DNA from: Bacteroidales bacterium
GTDB taxonomy: Bacteria > Bacteroidota > Bacteroidia > Bacteroidales > F082
Assembly (NCBI GenBank): GCA_024710405.1
Contig: JANJUV010000022.1
Coordinates: forward strand, 48,454-112,453
DNA: 64,000 nucleotides
Reading direction: 5' to 3'
The translations under genes and the position numbers were made by a program. Position 1 is the first letter of the stretch, and each line of letters opens with the position of its first letter. Positions 25,867 to 35,469 of the stretch are shown here, in pieces. The notes below the pieces were generated by a model that did no database searches, was not told the DNA's origin, and saw nothing but the letters and a program-made list of their open reading frames with translations.

Positions 25867-27132
25867 TTATTCGCTTAACATTCCGGTAGCTTTCATGAAG
25901 TCAACCATGGCTATTTTATTCATAAGATTACTGTTAATCAAATTAGTATAGGCCTGCAACCAGGTCAGCTGCGACGAAAGCACATCAATAATCGGCAACC
26001 GGCCTTCATTATAGCTTAGTGTGTTCAGCTCCAGATTTTCATGTGCAATACCCAGACTGTTTTTCACAATGAGAAGCTGTTTGGCTGTTTCGTTTAGATT
26101 TGTAACTGCATGATTGTATTCAAGATTTACCTGATCTTTGATTTTAGATTTTTCATACGAGCTGATTAATTCATTTACTCTTGCCTGTTCTATTTCATAT
26201 TTTCGGTTATTCCAGTTAAATACAGGAACGTAAAGATTGGCAAAAGCAATGGTGTTAAAGCTTGTGGAGTTGTCAACGTTTAAAAAAGATGTCCCCCAGC
26301 TTTCCTGAACACCGACATTGATCTGAGGCAGATATTCTGATTTGACAAGCTTTGTCTGATAGGCCGCAATTTGAGTCTGAATATCTGCCAGACGATATAC
26401 AGGCCTTGATTCAAGTGCCTGATCTATTGTTTTCCTAACCGGAAGTGGCAATTCAGAATCAATTGGGAGCAATTGCATCACAGAATCAGCATTAAGTCCG
26501 ATAAACTGATTTAGCTGCTGATTGGCAATGAGATATGCGTTTTCGGCATTTGAAAGCTGTAGTTCAGCCTCTGCTATACGGGTTTCAAGCATCAGTAAAT
26601 CTGTGCGCGCGATGTAACCATCGTTGAAACGGTCTTCAACTACTGCATGCAACTGCTTAACCAAATCGAGGAATTGCTCTGATACGGTTTGCATTTCGAA
26701 ATGTGCTGAAGTGTTCCAGTAGCGCATAAATGCAGTGTATGCCACATTTTCTTTAGTAGCCTCTTCGGCAACAGACAATCTGATTTGGCTCAGGCGGGTG
26801 ATGGTAAGCTGATTGAGCACACTGCTGCCACTGTATATATTCTGAAGCAACGTTAAATTGGCATTCCACGATTCATTTTTCAGTTGCTGCGCACCAAAAG
26901 CAGACGGTTCGAACTGATATTGTGCAGACGCATCCATGTTCAGGCGCGGCAACCGGAATGTCTGAACAGATTTTACAGCCCATGAAGCCGCTCTGCTATT
27001 TTCTACCGATATTCTGACATCCTGATTGTAGCCGAATACCTGCTGTAAATATGCTTCCGGCATTAAAACCTGCGCATGAACCGAAAATCCAAACACAAAG
27101 ATGTTGATAAATAAAAAAAGTCTAAGTCTCAT
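25867..27132 (-). CDS. TolC-family outer-membrane efflux channel
   Basis: This 421-residue exported protein has a signal peptide ending at VHAQ and the two-repeat TolC/OEP architecture of long amphipathic helices (for example SKIKDQVNLEYNHAVTNLNE near the end). It forms the exit duct of the RND pump encoded just upstream. Its ATG overlaps the pump gene stop by one base (TAATG), so the two are translationally coupled. The lack of a lipobox cysteine sets it apart from OprM-type channels. Confidence 0.92.
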   Translation of the reverse strand: MRLRLFLFINIFVFGFSVHAQVLMPEAYLQQVFGYNQDVRISVENSRAASWAVKSVQTFRLPRLNMDASAQYQFEPSAFGAQQLKNESWNANLTLLQNIYSGSSVLNQLTITRLSQIRLSVAEEATKENVAYTAFMRYWNTSAHFEMQTVSEQFLDLVKQLHAVVEDRFNDGYIARTDLLMLETRIAEAELQLSNAENAYLIANQQLNQFIGLNADSVMQLLPIDSELPLPVRKTIDQALESRPVYRLADIQTQIAAYQTKLVKSEYLPQINVGVQESWGTSFLNVDNSTSFNTIAFANLYVPVFNWNNRKYEIEQARVNELISSYEKSKIKDQVNLEYNHAVTNLNETAKQLLIVKNSLGIAHENLELNTLSYNEGRLPIIDVLSSQLTWLQAYTNLINSNLMNKIAMVDFMKATGMLSE

Positions 27133-30100
27133 TATTGCTGGGATTTTGTGACAGAAATACTATACATCAAACTATAGGTAACCGGAAGAACAAAAATGGT
27201 CAACAAGGTAGCAACGAGCAATCCACCCATAATACTGGCAGCCATTCCGCCAAACATGGCATCAAAAAGTAGCGGCAACATACCAAGGATGGTTGTACCC
27301 GAAGCCATAGTAACAGGAATAATACGTGATTTAGTAGCCTGAATGATTGCGTCAAGAGGCTTTCTGCCCTCGTTGATCTCGATACCAATCTGATCCACAA
27401 GCACAATAGCGTTTTTAATATTCATACCAACCAAACCAAGCACACCCAGGATGGCAAAGAAATCGAGAGATTTGCCGGTAACAACGAGTCCAAATACGAC
27501 TCCAATGAAAATAAGCGGTACCATCAGCATAATCATTACAGGCTTGCGATAGGCACGAAACAGAAACAACAGCACTAGAAACATTAGCAAAAAAGTGAGT
27601 GGCATATTGGCTGCCAGTGCTGCATTGGATTCGGCTGAACTTTCAGCCTCTCCAAAAACTTTGAATTTGTATCCTTCGGGCACCTCAATCTGCTCCATTG
27701 CCTCAAACACTTTTGAAGCCATAGCGGCAGTATTCTCTCCCCTCACAGGAGTGCATTGCGCCATCATTACCCGTTGGCGGTTATAGCGTTTAATTACACT
27801 GTAATCGTAGGAAACTGCTGCGGATTCTGTAACCTGTTCAAGTGCTACAGTATTGCCTTTTGCATTGAATACAGGCAAAGTCATCAGATTTGACAGGTCA
27901 AACTCCTCAATATTCTCATCTTTTATTAATATGGGCATGAAAAGATCACCTTCACGATATTCTCCCATAGCTATTCCATTAGTTGCCAGTTTGATAGAAT
28001 ATGCCATAGACTGTCGGGTTATACCAAGCCGTTGTCCTTTTTCCTGCGAATATTCAGGAATCCAAACCGGGATTTTGTTTCCCCAACTCTGACGAACATC
28101 TGTTACACCGTCAATCTGACGCATAAGCGACAAAGCTTGTTGTGTCAGATGTTCAAGCGTATCTATATTGTCGCCTATAAATCCAACCTCAATCGGGGTT
28201 TCAACAGCCGGTGCCAGGTTAAACAGTGTTGACCGCACCCATGCATTGGGATAATTTTCGCGAAGATAGCGATCAAACCTTTCTTCATAAATTTTGGTCG
28301 AATCATCACTGTTCAGTTCAATCAGAAAGTTGGCATAGTTAGGTTTTGGCCCAAAAGAAGCCGATGCCAGATAATAACGCAACGGTGATACTCCGATGGT
28401 AACCGAAATTTGTTTCACATCGGATTGTTCCACAAGATATTGCTCAATCTTTTTAACTTCTTTCTCGGCATTCCTGATAGTGTACCCTTCAGGGAAAAAG
28501 ACATCGACCCTGAAATAAGGTTTATCCAGATTAGGGATAAAATTAGTAGGCATCAGCCCCATAACAACCAATGAACCAACAAACAAGCTTATCACAATCA
28601 CTATTGTAATAACTTTATGTTTTATCAATTTTGTCAAAAGGTGTTCAAATTTGTTATAAAAGGGTTTATCGTAAGGATCTTTGACTGAGGTTCCGTCAGC
28701 TTCTTTTAACATGAAGCTTCCAAAGGTTGTCGTTTGGGTTAATGCAAGAACCCAGCTTAATCCGAGAGAAATTGCCAAAACAACAAACAAAGGCTTCACA
28801 ATTTCGGCAACCGATGAAGGTGCCAGATATAGAGGCAGAAATGAAATGATGGCTATCAGCGTAGCTCCGAACAGTCCCCACTGCGGAATGGATGCCCCGT
28901 CAATGAGTGCTTTCCGTCGGCTAAGCCCTTTCTTAATGCCAATTTGTGCGTTATCAGTAACTACAATGGCGTTGTCTACCAGCATTCCCATTGCAATTAT
29001 AAAGCCTGCAAGCGAAGTGCGGTTCAATCCCGTCCCGGTAAGCTCCATGATCAGCAATGAACCTCCTATGGAAAACACCAGAGAACTTCCGATCAAAATT
29101 CCGGCACGCCAACCCATCGCAAAAAGTATAATAACAACGACGATTCCAACCGATTCGAGCAAATTGACTATGAAGCCCATATTTGCCTCTGAGGCAATTA
29201 CATCTTCGGGATACAACGAAACCACCTCAATGCCAAGCGGTATCTGAGATTGCAACAACAATAATTCTTTTCTTACAAGTTCGCCCGTGAGCGCCACATC
29301 TTCGCCTTTGGCCGTTGAAACGCCAAAACCAATTGCCCTTTTACCATTCACGCGCATCAAATTTGCAGGCGGTTCCTGATATCCTTTCTCAACACGTGCA
29401 AAATCTCCAAACCTCACTTGCTGCCCTGTTTTGGATGTCATCAACAAATTCCGGATATCATCCAGGTCTTTATATGTTCCATCTGCGATTACTTTAATCT
29501 GTAAATCTCCGGCAATTTTTTCGCCTGTACCCACCAATACATTCTGGGTTTTTAGTGTTTGAGCAATAGTGTTGAGGTCGACGGCAAGATTGGCCAGTTT
29601 CTCTGCTGAAATGAAAACATTAACCACTTCCTTCTGCTCGCCCATAAGTGATATTTTCTGCACTCCTTCAATAGTTACTAATTCCGTTTTCAGGAAATTA
29701 GCCCACTTACGCAGTTCATCATAACCGAATCCGTTGTCTGCCGTTATTGCATAGTATATTCCAAAAACATCTCCAAAATCATCAGCTACATTGATAGGCG
29801 AAACACCGGCCGGTAGCGTATGCTGAACATCCAGCACCTTGCGCCGAAGCTCATCCCACATTTGCGGTATTTCATCCGGCGGGGTAGTGGCTAAGAGCTC
29901 TACATCAATTTTTGAAAGACCAAACGACGATTCTGATTTTATCTTCCGAATCCTACGCATGGATTGAATAGTACGCTCAATAGGCTCTGTGACAAGCTGT
30001 TCTACCTCCAGTGGTGTAGCACCGGGATAAGAAGTAACAACACTAACCTGCTTAATTACAAATGGTGCATCCTCTTTTTTTTCAAGCGAGCCAAATGAAA

Positions 30101-30179
30101 TAATACCGCCAATGAGTAATATTGTCAGCAGAAAGTAAATAACCTTCGGGTTTTGAAGGGAATAACTCGGTATATTCAT
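27132..30179 (-). CDS. RND-family efflux pump, inner-membrane permease
   Basis: A 1015-residue proton-driven pump with 12 helices and two large periplasmic loops. Visible features are the N-terminal SYPGATPLEVEQLVTEPIE segment, helix 4 with GMLVDNAIVVTDN, and the second-half GLVGMNIKNAIVLVDQI and PVTMASGTTILGMLPLL segments. Helix 4 has a single Asp (VDNA) rather than the Asp-Asp pair of AcrB, a variant found in many Bacteroidetes pumps. It stands between the adaptor and channel genes in one operon; substrate unknown. Confidence 0.94.
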   Translation of the reverse strand: MNIPSYSLQNPKVIYFLLTILLIGGIISFGSLEKKEDAPFVIKQVSVVTSYPGATPLEVEQLVTEPIERTIQSMRRIRKIKSESSFGLSKIDVELLATTPPDEIPQMWDELRRKVLDVQHTLPAGVSPINVADDFGDVFGIYYAITADNGFGYDELRKWANFLKTELVTIEGVQKISLMGEQKEVVNVFISAEKLANLAVDLNTIAQTLKTQNVLVGTGEKIAGDLQIKVIADGTYKDLDDIRNLLMTSKTGQQVRFGDFARVEKGYQEPPANLMRVNGKRAIGFGVSTAKGEDVALTGELVRKELLLLQSQIPLGIEVVSLYPEDVIASEANMGFIVNLLESVGIVVVIILFAMGWRAGILIGSSLVFSIGGSLLIMELTGTGLNRTSLAGFIIAMGMLVDNAIVVTDNAQIGIKKGLSRRKALIDGASIPQWGLFGATLIAIISFLPLYLAPSSVAEIVKPLFVVLAISLGLSWVLALTQTTTFGSFMLKEADGTSVKDPYDKPFYNKFEHLLTKLIKHKVITIVIVISLFVGSLVVMGLMPTNFIPNLDKPYFRVDVFFPEGYTIRNAEKEVKKIEQYLVEQSDVKQISVTIGVSPLRYYLASASFGPKPNYANFLIELNSDDSTKIYEERFDRYLRENYPNAWVRSTLFNLAPAVETPIEVGFIGDNIDTLEHLTQQALSLMRQIDGVTDVRQSWGNKIPVWIPEYSQEKGQRLGITRQSMAYSIKLATNGIAMGEYREGDLFMPILIKDENIEEFDLSNLMTLPVFNAKGNTVALEQVTESAAVSYDYSVIKRYNRQRVMMAQCTPVRGENTAAMASKVFEAMEQIEVPEGYKFKVFGEAESSAESNAALAANMPLTFLLMFLVLLFLFRAYRKPVMIMLMVPLIFIGVVFGLVVTGKSLDFFAILGVLGLVGMNIKNAIVLVDQIGIEINEGRKPLDAIIQATKSRIIPVTMASGTTILGMLPLLFDAMFGGMAASIMGGLLVATLLTIFVLPVTYSLMYSISVTKSQQ

Positions 30180-30194
30180 GTGTTTGCTTTTTAT

Positions 30195-31250
30195 TTAGTT
30201 TTCAAGTATGGTTACCGGTTGTCCTTCATAGATATTGTTTACGCCAGCAGCAACAATTAAATCACCTTCTGCCAATCCGGCAAGCACTTCTACCTTGTCG
30301 TTGCTTACCAACTGACCCACTTCTACGTTTCGCCTGACAATGGTTCCTGTCCCTTTATCAAAAAGCCATACCGACTGTCCTTCGGCTTGTATGTTTCCAA
30401 ACATTGAAGCTACCGGAATAACAAGAACAGGCTTTTCACCTGCTTTTCCCGGCCTCGTGATTGTAACAGAACAGGAAAATCCGGCTGAAACAAGATTTTT
30501 GTGTTCCTCAAATTTTTCATCATCAATAACCAGAGTTACCGGAATACCGGATCCATCCGGAGAAGCACCAACAACCTCCTTAATTCTCGCATTAAACTTT
30601 TTGCCTTTGACGGCTTCAAAAGCTACCTCAATTGTGTTCTCGTTTCTGATTTGATCAACTCCGGTTTCGGGCAAGGTAAAACGAACATTTATCAGTTCAG
30701 GATTTACTAACTTAACTACAGGCTCTCCTGCCTGAACTTTTTGATAGTTCTCCACAAATTTCTTTTCAATGAAACCAGAAAAAGGAGCAGTAAGACGTGT
30801 ATCTGAAAGCATATTCTTTGCGTTCTCAAACTTTGCTTTTGAATTAGTAAACTCGGCTTTGGCTATTTCAAACTCCTGCATCGAGATTGCCTTCTTTTCC
30901 AGCAACCGTTCATTACGCTCCAGTATCGACTTTGAGGTCATGTAAGCAACACGGGCAGCTTCAAGCTGCAACGCAAAATCGCGTATGTCCAATTCGGCAA
31001 TAACCTCACCTTTCTTCATGTTTCTTCCTTCTGAAACATGCATTGCGTTAATGGTTCCGCCTACCTTAAAAGTGAGATTACTGTACTGGTCTGCTGTCAC
31101 TAAACCGGAATAGGTTTTCGACAAAGCCGAAACAGCTTCTACTTTGGCAATTTTAACAGGCCTTTTTACTTGCTGAGGTGTTTGCTGCTTACCAGAACAC
31201 CCATACAGAAGCACAAAACAAACAGACAAAGCTGGCAATAAAACTCTCAT
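30195..31250 (-). CDS. RND efflux periplasmic adaptor (membrane fusion) lipoprotein
   Basis: A 351-residue adaptor with a lipobox (LLYGC, Cys18) that links the pump to the channel. It has the split biotinyl-lipoyl motif (LTFKVGGTINAMHVSEGRNM and LTAPFSGFIEKKFVENYQ), a coiled-coil hairpin at about residues 95-145, and beta-barrel and membrane-proximal domains. It is the first gene of the adaptor-pump-channel operon, and the TetR gene lies just upstream on the same strand. Confidence 0.93.
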   Translation of the reverse strand: MRVLLPALSVCFVLLYGCSGKQQTPQQVKRPVKIAKVEAVSALSKTYSGLVTADQYSNLTFKVGGTINAMHVSEGRNMKKGEVIAELDIRDFALQLEAARVAYMTSKSILERNERLLEKKAISMQEFEIAKAEFTNSKAKFENAKNMLSDTRLTAPFSGFIEKKFVENYQKVQAGEPVVKLVNPELINVRFTLPETGVDQIRNENTIEVAFEAVKGKKFNARIKEVVGASPDGSGIPVTLVIDDEKFEEHKNLVSAGFSCSVTITRPGKAGEKPVLVIPVASMFGNIQAEGQSVWLFDKGTGTIVRRNVEVGQLVSNDKVEVLAGLAEGDLIVAAGVNNIYEGQPVTILEN

Positions 31251-31335
31251 ATTGTGTTGATTTAAGTTGAAACTATACTTTCAGAACATAATTTTGTGAA
31301 ATCCTGATTGGCAAAAGTAATAATGTAAACAAATT

Positions 31336-31354
31336 AACAAACATTTTGTTTGTT
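31336..31354. promoter_or_regulatory. Candidate TetR operator upstream of the efflux operon
   Basis: A perfect inverted repeat AACAAACA-TTT-TGTTTGTT lies between the tetR stop and the adaptor start, 86 bases upstream of the adaptor ATG. Its symmetry and size fit a TetR-family binding site. A near copy occurs at 33383-33401. Confidence 0.65.
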
Positions 31355-31401
31355 TTTTTCATTAAATCAGGAACAAATATGAAGTCTTCTGCCGAGTCAG
31401 A

Positions 31402-32007
31402 TTACTTGATCAGATAGGGATCAAACAGCCTTAAGATTCCCTGTAAAAAGAATGGCTTCATTGACGAATAAGACTGATCAGGGAAATACACTACTTTGCT
31501 GATAACCCACGTGGTAAACAGATTTACGAGCTGAAACTCAAAAACAGGATAATTAGCTTCAGATAAGATTGTTGGACTCAGGCTGTTATTCTGAACCATG
31601 ACCTCAACCATTTGTCGTATTCTTAATTTATCATTTTTGTAAGAATTGCCGAGATGCTTACTCATCTCATTCTTGCTGCTACCGACACCGGATATATATA
31701 AAACTGCACAACGATATTTGTACTGATTATCCATTATCCTCTCAAACAGCACCTGCAAATCCTCGAAGCGAATTTCTTGTTTCTCTTTAGAGAAGTTTGT
31801 TACGATCTGCAACACCTTTAACTGGTAAACTTCACCAATAGCAACAAAAATGGAATCTCGTGTTGCAAAAAAATGACTGATTCTGCCTCTGCTTATCTTT
31901 AAAAGCTTAGCCAGCTGGTTCAGCGTAATGTCAATACCATGTTTGTTAAATACCTTAACACTGTTGTCAATGATCCACTGTCTCGACCTTTCTCCTTTTT
32001 TCTCCAT
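31402..32007 (-). CDS. TetR-family transcriptional regulator
   Basis: This 201-residue repressor has an N-terminal helix-turn-helix (ITLNQLAKLLKISRGRISHFFATRDSIF, residues about 24-52) and a divergent ligand-binding domain. It is encoded directly upstream of, and in the same direction as, the RND efflux operon, so it is the likely local regulator of that operon. Ligand unknown. Confidence 0.9.
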   Translation of the reverse strand: MEKKGERSRQWIIDNSVKVFNKHGIDITLNQLAKLLKISRGRISHFFATRDSIFVAIGEVYQLKVLQIVTNFSKEKQEIRFEDLQVLFERIMDNQYKYRCAVLYISGVGSSKNEMSKHLGNSYKNDKLRIRQMVEVMVQNNSLSPTILSEANYPVFEFQLVNLFTTWVISKVVYFPDQSYSSMKPFFLQGILRLFDPYLIK

Positions 32008-32101
32008 CTTTTATTTCAATAGATTGAACAGGGCTTCTTTTCTTCAACACTAAATGAACCTCAAAACTAACAAATAGTCTATTCCCTTCGCTTAATGAAT
32101 G

Positions 32102-33349
32102 CTAAAATGTCTCTGAAAGACCAAACCAGATACCTGTTGAACCGTCACTTCCTGCTCCAAGGTCTATGCAAATATTGGTACGTGTTTCCTTTGTCATTTT
32201 GATCCTGAGGCCAGTTCCATATCCAATGGCAAAACGATCGCCCAATGATTGATCTGTAAACTTATTGTCAGTTGACGTGGTGTTGAGGTAAACTACCCCC
32301 CCGAGCAATCCTGATTCTGAAAGAGAAAACCTCCATTCAGCCTCCCCGTAAACCATATTTCGTCCTCTAAACCTGCCCTGCACAAATCCTCTTCCGCTTC
32401 GGTTATATGTGTCCCAACCTATTGATGGAAGTGCCAGATAAGGCAAATTGCCCTCCAGAATAAAATTTCCAATAAACCAAAAGGCTAACTGCTGCTTGTC
32501 GGAAACAACAGTAAAATACTTGCGGGCCTCAAGATATAGCAGGGAACTGCTTTGGTCACTCCCAAGCCAAAGAGTGTTGCGCCTGTATGCCATATCCAGA
32601 TAAGCACCAGAATAAGCATGTACAGAATTATCCCTGGTATCATATACAGCCCGCAACAATATACCGTTGGCCGAATATTTTTGAGCAGAATAGTTCTCTA
32701 GCTCACTATAAGCATAATGAGAAGTGATGAAAGCAGTAGCGCTGTCCAGTTGCAGCATTTCGTCTCTGATGTTCCAATGATAATCCAAAGCAATACCCGC
32801 TCCGAGGTAAAACCGTTTGGTGACCTTTCGGAGAATGGTTTCATAAACCCTGAGATAATTAAACCGCATGGGCTGTGCTCCATTGTTGTCATCAGCAGAT
32901 AGCCCCAGCAAGGAAAAAACCGGTGGATAATCATAGATCCCAAGTCCATAGGTTGGCTGCGAGAAAAACAACAGCCTCCAATCGCCCTGAAATATAAACC
33001 TGTCTCTACTGGTGTAAATATTATGCCTTAAATGAATGTTTTTTTGATTCCGGGAAGTAAACTGAAGGTTAGTCTGCAGGGTTGACAGATGTGTGTGTTG
33101 AATACTATCAAGCAATATAGCCGGAGCCAATCCCACGCCAACCACAAATCCATTGGCAGGTGCATATCCGATAATCGGCAGTACCGGAATATACAACTTA
33201 CGGATCTGAAGTGTGCCGGAAACATCATCAGAAGCCGGAACAAATATATCGCCTATGTCCTTCTGCCGGGCCAAACTGCCGCTTCCTGACTGTGAATGTA
33301 CAGTGTGAAAAACTATCAATAAATGCAAGGATAACAATGATATACGCAT
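32102..33349 (-). CDS. BamA/TamA-type outer-membrane barrel protein (surface antigen D15 fold)
   Basis: A 415-residue exported protein with signal peptide MRISLLSLHLLIVFHTVHSQ and a 16-strand-type barrel related to the D15/Omp85 C-terminal domain (NLQFTSRNQKNIHLRHNIY near the start, GFVQGRFRGRN and GGVVYLNTTST later). POTRA domains are absent. The frame is open to 33424, but the start at 33349 best fits the signal peptide. It is divergent from the deacylase gene, and a candidate TetR operator lies between. Function unknown; not a full BamA. Confidence 0.8.
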   Translation of the reverse strand: MRISLLSLHLLIVFHTVHSQSGSGSLARQKDIGDIFVPASDDVSGTLQIRKLYIPVLPIIGYAPANGFVVGVGLAPAILLDSIQHTHLSTLQTNLQFTSRNQKNIHLRHNIYTSRDRFIFQGDWRLLFFSQPTYGLGIYDYPPVFSLLGLSADDNNGAQPMRFNYLRVYETILRKVTKRFYLGAGIALDYHWNIRDEMLQLDSATAFITSHYAYSELENYSAQKYSANGILLRAVYDTRDNSVHAYSGAYLDMAYRRNTLWLGSDQSSSLLYLEARKYFTVVSDKQQLAFWFIGNFILEGNLPYLALPSIGWDTYNRSGRGFVQGRFRGRNMVYGEAEWRFSLSESGLLGGVVYLNTTSTDNKFTDQSLGDRFAIGYGTGLRIKMTKETRTNICIDLGAGSDGSTGIWFGLSETF

Positions 33350-33382
33350 AATATACAAATAAAAAACAAAACTCTTAATAAA

Positions 33383-33401
33383 AACAAACATTATGTTTTT
33401 A
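33383..33401. promoter_or_regulatory. Second candidate TetR operator, between two divergent outer-membrane genes
   Basis: AACAAACA-TTA-TGTTTTTA repeats the first half-site of the 31336 element exactly and six of eight bases of the second. It lies in the divergent intergenic region 33350-33430, and may put both outer-membrane genes under the same TetR regulator. Confidence 0.5.
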
Positions 33402-33430
33402 TTTTTGCGCAAATCTAAGGACAAAAGTAC

Positions 33431-34573
33431 ATGATAAGGTTTTCATTTAGTCAAAATGTAATTGCTTTGATTTTTATTCTCTGCATAATGGCAACATTAA
33501 AAATGAAAGCACAGGAAATGAATGATAAATTCCGTTCCCTTGAGTTGAAACTTCATTCCGGTTTTCACATCTATTCAGGGAAGAGCTTAAATGACGCTCT
33601 CGACAATGGTTATGGGGCTGTTGAAATAAGGCTGGGTTGGGCTGTTCCTAAAAACGAGAAATGGACTCATTATTATAATAATCCCACTTACGGATTTGGT
33701 GTATATTCTGGAGCCCTGGGCAATCCTGATCTATTGGGCTCCCCTAATGCCATATTTGGCTTTGTTTCTTTTCCTATCGGCAAACCCGATAAACATGTTT
33801 TCGTGATTGAACCTTCTTTAGGCATCACCTACGATTTAAAACCACACGACCCGGAAACTAACCCTTTGAATGATGCCATTGGCTCTCGCGCCGGTGTATA
33901 TTTCGACCTCAATCTGGGTGGGGTGCTGTGGGTAAACCGGGAAGTTGACTTTACCTACGGTTTCGACCTTTCACACTTTAGCAATGGCCGGACATTTACT
34001 CCAAATTATGGCCTGAATATGGCCGGTTTTAATGTGGGGCTCAGATATCATTTCAACCGTAACCAAAACAAAATTGACAACAGCTTTGTGCCGAAAACGA
34101 TTCTTCCTTCAAGGCCTCAGGGGCTGCCTGTTTTGAAAGACACTCTGGTCAGGAGGCATCTTTACAGCGTTTATGCAGCCATCGGCACGACACAGTTGAA
34201 TAATCGTGACGACAGATTCTTCAATTCGACCATTACACTTGAATACGCCTATAAAAGATCGGTTAAACATAGTTACAGCCTTGGTATTGACCTGATGTAT
34301 GACGGCAGTTTGATTGTGGATTATCCTGAAAGAAGTAAACAATACCTTGCAGGTATTCATCCGGGATATAGTTTCAGTTTCTGGCGATTTGACATGAAAG
34401 CACAACTTGGCTTCTACCTGACTGATAACAGAGGTAAAGGTGTCTTCTACATGCGCCCCGCCTTACGATACCATATAAACAAAAACATTTTTGCCCAGGT
34501 AGGTCTCAAAACCCTTGATGGCGGAGCGGCTGACTGGGTTGAATATGGACTTGGCATCTCATTTCAACGTTAG
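33431..34573 (+). CDS. PagL-like lipid A 3-O-deacylase
   Basis: A 380-residue outer-membrane protein with a signal peptide ending near KMKAQ. The middle carries the PagL catalytic context YGFDLSHFSNGRTF and PNYGLNMAGFNVGLRYHF with the His-Ser pair in LSHFSNG. A second barrel-like half (from about residue 215) follows, which makes it about twice the length of PagL. The family removes the 3-O acyl chain of lipid A and so remodels the outer membrane. It is the only plus-strand gene in this part of the window. Confidence 0.8.
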   Translation: MIRFSFSQNVIALIFILCIMATLKMKAQEMNDKFRSLELKLHSGFHIYSGKSLNDALDNGYGAVEIRLGWAVPKNEKWTHYYNNPTYGFGVYSGALGNPDLLGSPNAIFGFVSFPIGKPDKHVFVIEPSLGITYDLKPHDPETNPLNDAIGSRAGVYFDLNLGGVLWVNREVDFTYGFDLSHFSNGRTFTPNYGLNMAGFNVGLRYHFNRNQNKIDNSFVPKTILPSRPQGLPVLKDTLVRRHLYSVYAAIGTTQLNNRDDRFFNSTITLEYAYKRSVKHSYSLGIDLMYDGSLIVDYPERSKQYLAGIHPGYSFSFWRFDMKAQLGFYLTDNRGKGVFYMRPALRYHINKNIFAQVGLKTLDGGAADWVEYGLGISFQR

Positions 34574-34741
34574 CTCTTTGTGCTCAGCATGAGCCTGTTC
34601 ATTATTCTGCCAGCATTAAAGCAGATTCACTGCCCGCTACCCGGATTTCTTTTTGCAATCCCTCTTTTATTGTCTTGCTTGTCCTTTCCATCTGACAATT
34701 GATTTTAATTTTTATCATGCAGCTAGGTGTCAATATTGTCT

Positions 34742-34984
34742 TCAGTATGGATCGTACACATAAAAATATACCACAGTTTTTTTAATCATACTGTTTCTGT
34801 CGGCCACATAATTTGTTGCAAAACTAAGGTCCGACTTGTGTACACTGAAATTAACCTTTCGAAGTCGTGTAACCGCAGGCTGTCGGCTCCCCGATAAAAA
34901 AGTATTGGGTCGGCCTCTGAATGTAATGGTAACCATACTGCCGGCTCTCCCGGTACCCGGGCCAATAACCACAGTTATCGGCAT
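34742..34984 (-). CDS. Small hypothetical ORF coupled to tspO
   Basis: An 80-codon frame whose ATG overlaps the tspO stop (TGATG). The predicted protein (MPITVVIGPGTGRAGSMVTI at the start) resembles nothing I recognise and has no clear domain. The overlap is its only support; it may be spurious or the relic of a larger gene. Confidence 0.3.
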   Translation of the reverse strand: MPITVVIGPGTGRAGSMVTITFRGRPNTFLSGSRQPAVTRLRKVNFSVHKSDLSFATNYVADRNSMIKKTVVYFYVYDPY

Positions 34985-35457
34985 CAGTTAAGAATGTAAT
35001 AAGCTGCATTGAGTATTGCTGCAAATGAAACCCACAACAGATAAGGTATGTTGATGTAAGCAGCTATTGGCTTAACCTTTTTAAACAAAACCAGCATCAG
35101 GATAATTGCACACCATAACAAAACAATTTCAACCAATGCAAGTCCAATCAATTTGAAATAGAAAAAGATAAAGCTCCAGGCAAAATTAAGCAGCAATTGA
35201 ACCGAATAAATCAAAATGGCCAGATTGCGCAATTTGTCTTTCTCCTGCTTCCATACCATAAAAAAGGAAATGCCCATCAGCAGGTAAAGTAATGTCCACA
35301 CAGGCCCGAATATCCAGCCGGGAGGGTTGAATGCCGGTTTGTTTAATGCAGCATACCAGTCGGGGACCGACTGTGATGTAAACATGCCTGCAACTGAACC
35401 CAAAACCAAAGGCAAAGCAATGGATATGATTAACTTGGCAATATTCTTTTTACTCAT
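34984..35457 (-). CDS. tspO: TspO/MBR family tryptophan-rich sensory protein
   Basis: A 157-residue five-helix membrane protein. Signature segments are WYAALNKPAFNPPGWIFGPVW and LLYLLMGIS near the first two helices, and NFAWSFIFF in the third. TspO proteins bind porphyrins and have roles in stress and tetrapyrrole handling. The downstream small ORF overlaps its stop codon. Confidence 0.93.
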   Translation of the reverse strand: MSKKNIAKLIISIALPLVLGSVAGMFTSQSVPDWYAALNKPAFNPPGWIFGPVWTLLYLLMGISFFMVWKQEKDKLRNLAILIYSVQLLLNFAWSFIFFYFKLIGLALVEIVLLWCAIILMLVLFKKVKPIAAYINIPYLLWVSFAAILNAAYYILN

Positions 35458-35469
35458 GTGCCATCACTT

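Noticed and set aside
28681..29247. Plus-strand 188-codon frame inside the RND pump gene
   Set aside because: Antisense to a well-conserved pump; its composition follows the codon complement of membrane helices.
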